Part shown: positions 6,718 through 11,434 of the stretch, piece after piece
Position numbering within the stretch: the stretch's first letter is position 1
Layout of the letters: the number at the start of each line of letters is the position of its first letter
DNA from: Parvularculaceae bacterium
Lineage (GTDB): Bacteria; Pseudomonadota; Alphaproteobacteria; Caulobacterales; Parvularculaceae
Length of the DNA: 11,434 bases
Assembly: GCA_004213235.1 (NCBI GenBank)
Contig: SHAI01000061.1
Location: 1 to 11,434 of the forward strand
Direction of reading: 5' to 3'
Notes under the pieces: model-generated
The model's input: only the letters and a program-made list of their open reading frames with translations
Told to the model about the DNA's origin: nothing
Database searches by the model: none
Position numbers and translations under genes: made by a program

Positions 6718-6951
6718 GCCGGATATATTCTCTGCAGGCGTCCGAGCGACAAAACCGGATTTTTTAAGCACAAAATCCATCAGCGTATTGAAATTTTCCC
6801 GCCAGGATGGGTCATCGAGCAGCTGGTGCGCTTTTTGCTTTTGCTGGAAGCGAAGAAATTTGCGGTCGGTATGGGCCAGAATTTTCGTCAGGCGGTGGTT
6901 GCTAAGTTTGGTTTCAGCATTTTGCCAGGCCTTGCGGTCCGTGTTTGCCAC
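6685..6951 (-). CDS. Small hypothetical protein, possibly a gene remnant
   Basis: This reverse-strand frame of 88 codons starts at GTG (6951) and overlaps the 3' end of the synthase gene by 33 bases in convergent orientation. I do not recognise it. The predicted protein is basic and helical, with balanced codon use unlike a random shadow frame and segments such as LTKILAHTDRKFLRFQQKQ and HQLLDDPSWRENFN. A short internal echo exists, ANTDRK near the start and AHTDRK about 24 residues later. No ribosome site lies before the GTG. A good one (AAAGGAGA, 6986-6979) lies 27 bases upstream, and the starts next to it are in other frames, which suggests either a frameshifted old gene or no gene at all. 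Confidence 0.4.
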   Translation of the reverse strand: MANTDRKAWQNAETKLSNHRLTKILAHTDRKFLRFQQKQKAHQLLDDPSWRENFNTLMDFVLKKSGFVARTPAENISGLNSPECNHRI

Positions 6952-7279
6952 ATGGGGTTTGCCGCTTCGGCAATATCGTCTCCTTTGGGGCTGGGAGGGC
7001 TCACAACCGCGAGGCGAACGGCCTTATTTTACCGACTGCCTTGAAATAAAACGTGGATTTGTCCTATCCGCTATGATGCGATACAAGAAAAAAAGAGGTC
7101 GCGGACATTGGGGTGTCGCGGCTTAGGGGCCAAACTTTATCGGGTGATATAAATCCCAAAAATGAGAATTTCGCCTTCGAGTTGCCCGGTTTACGGGTGA
7201 AATCACCTGTTTCCAGCGTAGAAATGGCGCGGGGATATGGCGTGGGCAGCATGCAAGGCAAGTTAAGGAGAGTAGAGCG
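6952..7279. other. Intergenic region upstream of dxs
   Basis: No protein gene is supported in these 328 bases. On the forward strand they hold a direct repeat GTCGCGG at 7098-7104 and 7115-7121, a possible leader hairpin at 7168-7203 and the dxs ribosome site at 7264-7270. On the reverse strand there is a Shine-Dalgarno-like AAAGGAGA at 6986-6979. The dxs promoter must lie here or upstream, but no clear -35/-10 pair was found. Confidence 0.45.
7168..7203 (+). promoter_or_regulatory. Possible hairpin in the dxs leader
   Basis: ATTTCGCC (7168-7175) can pair with GGTGAAAT (7196-7203) over 8 base pairs including one G-U. An alternative inner stem, CCCG/CGGG (7185-7188 with 7194-7197), competes for the same bases. 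It lies about 75 bases before dxs and matches no riboswitch that I recognise. Confidence 0.2.
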
Positions 7280-9193
7280 ATGACCATTGAGACGCCGCTT
7301 CTGGATAGCGTCAACATGCCGGAAGATCTGCGCAAACTGGACAAGAGCCAGTTACGCCAATTCGCTGATGAATTGCGCGCGGAAGTCATTGATGCGGTAT
7401 CTGTGACAGGCGGGCACTTAGGTTCTGGCCTTGGTGTGGTGGAGCTGACCACGGCGATCCACTATGTCTTCAACACGCCCGATGATCGCCTGGTGTGGGA
7501 TGTGGGCCACCAGTGTTACCCCCATAAAGTGATTACGGGCCGACGCGACCGGATTCGTACTTTGCGCCAGGCCGGTGGGCTTTCAGGCTTCACCAAGCGT
7601 TCCGAGAGCGAATATGATCCATTTGGCGCTGCGCATGCCGCCACGTCGATTTCAGCGGCGACGGGTTTTGCTGAAGCGTCGCGGCATCTGGGCAAAGACA
7701 CGACCTCCATCGCCGTCATCGGTGACGGGTCAATGTCCGCGGGCATGGCCTATGAGGGGCTGAACAATGCCGGACACCTGTCGTCCAAGATGGTTGTGAT
7801 TTTGAACGACAATGACATGTCAATCGCTCCGCCTGTTGGTGCGATGAGCGCCTATCTGGCGCGCGCGTCCTCGTCCGGCGTCTATCAGGGTTTTCGTAAA
7901 TTCACCAAGCAGTTGACCAAACGCTTGCCGCGCCGCGTTTATGAGGCGTTGGGCAGGGCGGAAGAATATGGTCGCGGTATGGTAACCGGCGGCACACTGT
8001 TTGAAGAGCTTGGCTTTTACTATGTCGGTCCTATTGATGGGCACAATATGGACCACCTGGTTAGCGTCCTGGAGAATGTTCGCGATATGGAAGACGGGCC
8101 TGTGCTCGTCCATGTCGTGACGCAGAAGGGTAAAGGCTATTCCTATGCGGAGGAAGCGGCGGACAAATATCACGGTGTTGCAAAATTTGACGTGGTTTCG
8201 GGCAAACAGAAAAAAGGCACGCCAAACGCGCCAGCATATCAAAAGGTATTTGCTCAATCGCTGATTGATCTGGCCAAGGACGATGACAAGATTATCGGCG
8301 TGACTGCCGCTATGCCGTCGGGTACTTCGCTTGATATGTTCGAGAAAGTGTATCCCGACCGGATGTATGATGTCGGCATTGCTGAGCAGCACGCGGTAAC
8401 CTTCGCGGCGGGCCTTGCCGGCGATGGATTGCGTCCATTCTGCGCAATTTACTCAACATTCCTGCAGCGCGCTTATGATAGCGTTGTCCATGATGTTGCC
8501 ATCCAGAACCTGCCTGTCCGCTTTCCGATGGACCGGGCCGGGCTTGTCGGTGCTGATGGGCAGACCCATGCGGGCTCTTTTGATATCGCCTATCTTGGCT
8601 GTCTGCCAAACATGGTGATCATGGCAGCTGGGGATGAGGCTGAACTGGTCCGTATGACAACAACGGCGGTTGCCTTTGACGAGGGGCCGATTGCGTTCCG
8701 GTACCCACGCGGTGAGGGCGTCGGTGTTGACCTGCCGCCGGTTGGCGAAATCCTGGAAATTGGTAAGGGGCGGATTGTTCGTGAGGGAACGAAAGCAGCG
8801 ATCCTGAGCCTGGGCGGTCGCCTCGCCGAAGCGTTGAAAGCAGCTGACATGTTGGAAGCGCAAGGCGTTTCCACCACCATCGCCGATGCGCGTTTTGCCA
8901 AACCGCTTGATACGGACATGATTTTGGATCTCGTTCGAAACCATGAAGCCGTCATCACGCTGGAGGAAGGCTCCATGGGCGGATTTGGTGCATATGTCCT
9001 GCAATTCCTGGCCGCACAGGGGGCGCTGGATAATGGTGTGAAAATCCGTACCATGCATTTGCCGGATGTCTTCCAGGATCAGGAAAGCCCGGAAAAAATG
9101 TATGATACCGCACGGTTGAATGCCGCGCATATTGTCGAACAGGTGCGCCAGGCTCTGGGATTATCGGCTGAGGTGGTCAACCTTCGGGCCTGA
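7280..9193 (+). CDS. dxs: 1-deoxy-D-xylulose-5-phosphate synthase
   Basis: This 637-residue thiamine-diphosphate enzyme condenses pyruvate and glyceraldehyde 3-phosphate to 1-deoxy-D-xylulose 5-phosphate. That is the entry step of the MEP isoprenoid pathway, and the product also feeds thiamine and pyridoxal synthesis. Visible motifs are His46 in TGGHLGSGLG, the cofactor/Mg site GDG (148-150) with LNDNDMS (175-181), and the catalytic Glu369 in GIAEQHAVTFAAG, which matches E. coli Glu370. DRAGLVGADGQTHAG follows in the pyrimidine domain, and a C-terminal transketolase-like domain has EEGSMGGFG. The length is normal for the family. Start: AAGGAGA (7264-7270), 9 bases before the ATG. No ispA or xseB gene, frequent neighbours of dxs, is adjacent here. 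A terminator follows, so it appears to end its own transcription unit. Confidence 0.98.
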   Translation: MTIETPLLDSVNMPEDLRKLDKSQLRQFADELRAEVIDAVSVTGGHLGSGLGVVELTTAIHYVFNTPDDRLVWDVGHQCYPHKVITGRRDRIRTLRQAGGLSGFTKRSESEYDPFGAAHAATSISAATGFAEASRHLGKDTTSIAVIGDGSMSAGMAYEGLNNAGHLSSKMVVILNDNDMSIAPPVGAMSAYLARASSSGVYQGFRKFTKQLTKRLPRRVYEALGRAEEYGRGMVTGGTLFEELGFYYVGPIDGHNMDHLVSVLENVRDMEDGPVLVHVVTQKGKGYSYAEEAADKYHGVAKFDVVSGKQKKGTPNAPAYQKVFAQSLIDLAKDDDKIIGVTAAMPSGTSLDMFEKVYPDRMYDVGIAEQHAVTFAAGLAGDGLRPFCAIYSTFLQRAYDSVVHDVAIQNLPVRFPMDRAGLVGADGQTHAGSFDIAYLGCLPNMVIMAAGDEAELVRMTTTAVAFDEGPIAFRYPRGEGVGVDLPPVGEILEIGKGRIVREGTKAAILSLGGRLAEALKAADMLEAQGVSTTIADARFAKPLDTDMILDLVRNHEAVITLEEGSMGGFGAYVLQFLAAQGALDNGVKIRTMHLPDVFQDQESPEKMYDTARLNAAHIVEQVRQALGLSAEVVNLRA

Positions 9194-9234
9194 ACGGGAT
9201 CCTTGATCTGATATTTAATCAATATGTGAAGCTC

Positions 9235-9263
9235 GCCCGCCGTTTTGTGCAGGCGGGCTTTTT
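9235..9263 (+). terminator. Rho-independent terminator after dxs
   Basis: GCCCGCC (9235-9241) pairs with GGCGGGC (9252-9258) around a 10-base loop and is followed by five T residues (9259-9263). It lies 41 bases after the dxs stop codon. Confidence 0.9.
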
Positions 9264-9325
9264 GTTTGATATCTGACCGAATTTGCAGATTGAATTGGCG
9301 CTGATCTCAACTCGGGGTTTTGTCC

Positions 9326-9355
9326 GACAGGCCTGTCCGTGACGACGGATCACGG
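9326..9355. repeat. Palindrome joined to a hairpin between convergent genes
   Basis: GACAGGCCTGTC (9326-9337) is a perfect 12-base palindrome. Immediately beside it, sharing one base, CCGTGA (9337-9342) pairs with TCACGG (9350-9355) around a 7-base loop. The pair lies between the dxs terminator and the 3' end of the reverse-strand MerC-like gene and might help end reverse transcription, though no T run follows on either strand. The remaining bases of the 9264-9449 gap show nothing I can name. Confidence 0.3.
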
Positions 9356-9449
9356 TATAAAACAAACCTATAACTTTCCGGGACGAGGCAGAGCGTAGTA
9401 TATTAAGGGCCCGGAACCTAAAGGGACTTGTCGGTTTGCATCGACCCGT

Positions 9450-9827
9450 TCACTTCATAGGGCTCTCACGGTTCATCCAACGCCAGATATGCGCACCGCC
9501 CAGCAAGATCGCGCCAGCTGCCGTTATGGGTGTTTCGAAGTCGTGCACCTCTTCAACAAAGCCTGAGGTCAATAGAAGCGCCAGCCCGATTATTGCAGGA
9601 ATTGCAAATGAGAACGGAACTTTACTCTGATGGTGTCGCTTTATTGCAAGGGCGGTAATGGGAAGCGCGGTCAGCACCAAGGCTTTATGGATCCATTCCA
9701 TTTCTGCAAGCGTGCCCGCAAGGGGTAAGGCAGCACCAATAACGGGCAGCAACAAACAATGCAGCAGACATATCAGGGAAAGGCCTGTCGCTGATCCATC
9801 TAGGGCCGAATTTGTCGAATGTTGCAT
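9450..9827 (-). CDS. MerC-domain small membrane protein
   Basis: This 125-residue integral membrane protein has four predicted helices at about residues 13-38, 45-62, 71-90 and 99-116. The first carries CLLHC (Cys20, His23, Cys24), a likely metal or thiol site of the kind seen in MerC-domain proteins; His95 and His113 are further possible ligands. MerC proper is an inner-membrane mercuric-ion carrier. This protein lacks a mer operon around it, so mercury transport should not be assumed. The start ATG has AAGGTG on the reverse strand (9837-9832), 4 bases before it. It lies 21 bases after the stop of the CobW-type GTPase gene on the same strand, so the two are almost certainly one operon. The likely role is metal import or homeostasis, by inference. 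Confidence 0.75.
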   Translation of the reverse strand: MQHSTNSALDGSATGLSLICLLHCLLLPVIGAALPLAGTLAEMEWIHKALVLTALPITALAIKRHHQSKVPFSFAIPAIIGLALLLTSGFVEEVHDFETPITAAGAILLGGAHIWRWMNRESPMK

Positions 9828-9848
9828 AAGGCACCTTAAAAGTACGCA

Positions 9849-11072
9849 TTACTCGCTATGTGACAGCGCCCAGTGCGGGAACGGATCAGGGAGGTCTGAT
9901 CTCCTGTCTGGTGAATAGTCCTTGTCTTCGGGTAGCAAGGCCGCGTCAAGACGTTCCTTCAGCACGGGCCAGTCGATTCCGGCACCGATGAAGACAATCT
10001 CTTGGCGTCGGTCACCGTAAGGTTCTGCCCAATGCTGTTTGGTATATGCGTCAATCTGTTCACCTTCTGGCCAGCGATCGCGTGGCACGCTGGCCCACCA
10101 GGTGCCAAGTGGCGCAACGCTGGACAGTGCGCCGGCCAGGGAAAACTCAGCGACCCATCTCGGGCGCGTGGCGATCCAGAAATGGCCCTTTGCCCGGATC
10201 ACACCCGGTAACGGACCGTTGAGAAGCGCGTGTATGGCTTCCGGCACGAACGGACGCCGGGCGCGATAGGTGAAGGATGACACCCCATATTCTTCGGTTT
10301 CTGGAACATGGTCAGCAAAGCCGTAGAGTTCCTTTGCCCACATTGGATGTTCGTGGGCTTTTTCAAAATCGAACAGACCAGTGTCGAGGATCGCATCTGT
10401 TGCGACATCTGAATGATTTGTCTCAACAATGCGCGCATCGGCGTTTAGGCTTCGGATGATTTTCCGTGCGGCGTCTACTTGTTCGCGGGTGGCGTCATCG
10501 ATTTTGTTCAAAATGACAATATCTGCAAATTCGATCTGGTCTGTGAGGAGATGAACTAAAGTGCGCTCGTCCTCTTCGCCCATCACTTCGCCGCGATCGC
10601 GGAGAAAATCGTGGCTGGAATAATCCTTGAGAAGATTCACCGCATCAACAACCGTGACCATGGTGTCAATGCGGGCAATGTCTGAAAGGCTTTCACCTTC
10701 TTCCGTTCGGAAATCAAAAGTTGCAGCAACGGGTAGCGGCTCTGAAATACCTGTTGATTCGATCAGCAGATAATCAAACCGGTTTTCTGTCGCGAGTTTC
10801 CTGACCTCGGCGAGGAGGTCGTCGCGTAAAGTACAGCAAATGCAGCCGTTTGACATCTCAACCAGAGTTTCGTCCGTGCGGCTTAGCTCCGACCCTGCGC
10901 GCACCAGGTCTGCATCGATATTAACCTCCGACATGTCATTAACGATAACGGCGACGCGCCTTCCTTCACGATTGTTCAATACACGGTTCAGAAGTGTTGT
11001 TTTGCCTGCGCCGAGAAAGCCGGACAAAACCGTTACGGGAAGACGGGCATCCTTGGACGGTGAAATATTCAT
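9849..11072 (-). CDS. COG0523 (CobW-family) GTP-binding metal chaperone
   Basis: This 407-residue G3E-family GTPase has a Walker A GFLGAGKTT (18-26) and the metal-binding CxCC motif GCICC (76-80). The Walker B region is LLIESTGISEP and the guanine-specificity motif is LNKIDD. A CobW C-terminal domain starts near GVSSFTYRARRPF, and a Trp-rich tail has LGTWWASVP and GDRRQEIVFIG. Such proteins deliver or guard metal ions (zinc, cobalt, iron, nickel) for target proteins. The long form with this tail resembles the YciC/ZagA/ZigA type usually tied to zinc limitation, so zinc is the best guess but not shown. The start is set at ATG 11072 because Walker A then begins 18 residues in and GGAAC precedes it. 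A GTG at 11168 would add 32 residues with no family support. The MerC-like gene follows in the same operon. Confidence 0.92.
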   Translation of the reverse strand: MNISPSKDARLPVTVLSGFLGAGKTTLLNRVLNNREGRRVAVIVNDMSEVNIDADLVRAGSELSRTDETLVEMSNGCICCTLRDDLLAEVRKLATENRFDYLLIESTGISEPLPVAATFDFRTEEGESLSDIARIDTMVTVVDAVNLLKDYSSHDFLRDRGEVMGEEDERTLVHLLTDQIEFADIVILNKIDDATREQVDAARKIIRSLNADARIVETNHSDVATDAILDTGLFDFEKAHEHPMWAKELYGFADHVPETEEYGVSSFTYRARRPFVPEAIHALLNGPLPGVIRAKGHFWIATRPRWVAEFSLAGALSSVAPLGTWWASVPRDRWPEGEQIDAYTKQHWAEPYGDRRQEIVFIGAGIDWPVLKERLDAALLPEDKDYSPDRRSDLPDPFPHWALSHSE

Positions 11073-11347
11073 AACGGTTCCGATTTTTAAATAGTATTGC
11101 GACTGATCTCGTGCGTAGTCTAATTGTGAACGCCGGGCAATCGACGGTGCAATAAACCAGTCCAGCACCTGAAGTTGAAAGGGTCCACAAACCTGTCACA
11201 TTGTGACCTGGGACTGCCCGGTTCTGTTGCCCTCTTTGATCTGGTAACTTTGCCACAAATGCGGGCGTGGCGTCTCTTTGTAAAAGGATCAGGGTGCAAA
11301 GCGCAGGGCGGAAGGAGAATGCATAATATTGCGCTCTCGCCGCTAAG
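11073..11347. other. Intergenic region upstream of the GTPase gene
   Basis: These 275 bases lie between the reverse-strand partial gene at the right edge and the GTPase. The only structure that stands out is the 13-base inverted repeat at 11195-11207, enclosed by GTCC (11183-11186) and GGAC (11211-11214). No clear intrinsic terminator or promoter was found. I looked for a Zur-type AT-rich palindrome before the GTPase start and did not see one. Confidence 0.4.
11195..11207. promoter_or_regulatory. Inverted repeat GTCACA-T-TGTGAC
   Basis: GTCACA and TGTGAC are perfect inverted repeats around a single T, about 125 bases upstream of the GTPase start. The half-site TGTGA is that of CRP-family sites, but here the halves are turned outward and almost touch, so it is not a standard CRP/FNR box. 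It could be a dimer operator or a hairpin at the end of the neighbouring gene's transcript. Confidence 0.3.
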
Positions 11348-11434
11348 TCATTTCTCCAGTTCCTTTCCCAGTTGCCTTTCAAGTGAGGTGATTAGAATGC
11401 GGCTCTCAACCGGCGGATGGTCGCGGCGAAGTGA
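11348..11434 (-). CDS. C-terminal end of an unidentified protein (5' end outside window)
   Basis: A reverse-strand frame enters from the right edge and runs 28 codons to a TGA at 11350-11348. The residues (including HPPVESRILITSLERQLG and the final KELEK) look like a genuine amphipathic helical C-terminus, and the codon choice is normal. The family cannot be named from so little. It would be transcribed in the same direction as the GTPase but lies 275 bases upstream of it. Confidence 0.45.
   Translation of the reverse strand, partial: SLRRDHPPVESRILITSLERQLGKELEK

Noticed and set aside
7820..8392. 190-codon reverse-strand frame inside dxs
   Set aside because: Same reason: a shadow of dxs.
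8453..9130. 225-codon reverse-strand frame inside dxs
   Set aside because: It is the antisense shadow of a clear dxs reading frame with all catalytic motifs; its translation has no family character.
11073..11168. GTG start that would lengthen the GTPase by 32 residues
   Set aside because: Family members place Walker A close to the N-terminus; ATG 11072 fits this and has a GGAAC before it. The extra residues could be remnant coding sequence but nothing supports that.
1..11434. CRISPR arrays, tRNA genes, insertion sequences, prophage, toxin-antitoxin or defence genes
   Set aside because: I looked for regular repeats, tRNA-like ends, transposase motifs and flanking inverted repeats and found none.

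Overview
The window looks like ordinary chromosomal DNA from an alphaproteobacterium. This is inferred from the alphaproteobacterial-type RNase P RNA, the style of the housekeeping proteins and the moderate-to-high GC codon use; no genus can be fixed from the sequence alone. I see no phage genes, insertion sequences, CRISPR array, tRNA or rRNA.

Left part (1-3651): the 3' end of an AmpD-like peptidoglycan amidase, a gene-poor stretch of about 370 bases with short degenerate repeats and a palindrome, then two co-oriented oxidative-stress genes. The first is an exported Cu/Zn-type superoxide dismutase in which two of the zinc ligands are replaced. The second is a full-length catalase-peroxidase (katG), closed by a strong intrinsic terminator. 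Together they would remove superoxide in the periplasm and peroxide in the cytoplasm.

Middle (3744-6717): the RNase P RNA gene rnpB, a hotdog-fold (4HBT) thioesterase starting 37 bases after it, yajQ, and a two-gene acyl carrier protein / beta-ketoacyl synthase unit. The ACP starts from GTG, is missed by a naive longest-ORF start, and has a good Shine-Dalgarno. The ACP-synthase pair is laid out like the nodF-nodE type of dedicated fatty-acid pair, but no partner enzymes lie next to it.

Right part (6685-11434): a small unrecognised reverse-strand reading frame overlaps the end of the synthase gene. A leader follows, then dxs, the first enzyme of the non-mevalonate isoprenoid pathway, with its own terminator. 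On the reverse strand a COG0523/CobW-family GTPase is followed by a small MerC-like membrane protein; together they look like a metal-handling operon. The far right edge holds the last 28 codons of another reverse-strand gene.

No new multi-gene system is evident. The points most worth a second look are the altered zinc site of the superoxide dismutase, the orphan ACP-synthase pair, the GTPase-MerC-like pair, and the orphan reverse frame behind the synthase.
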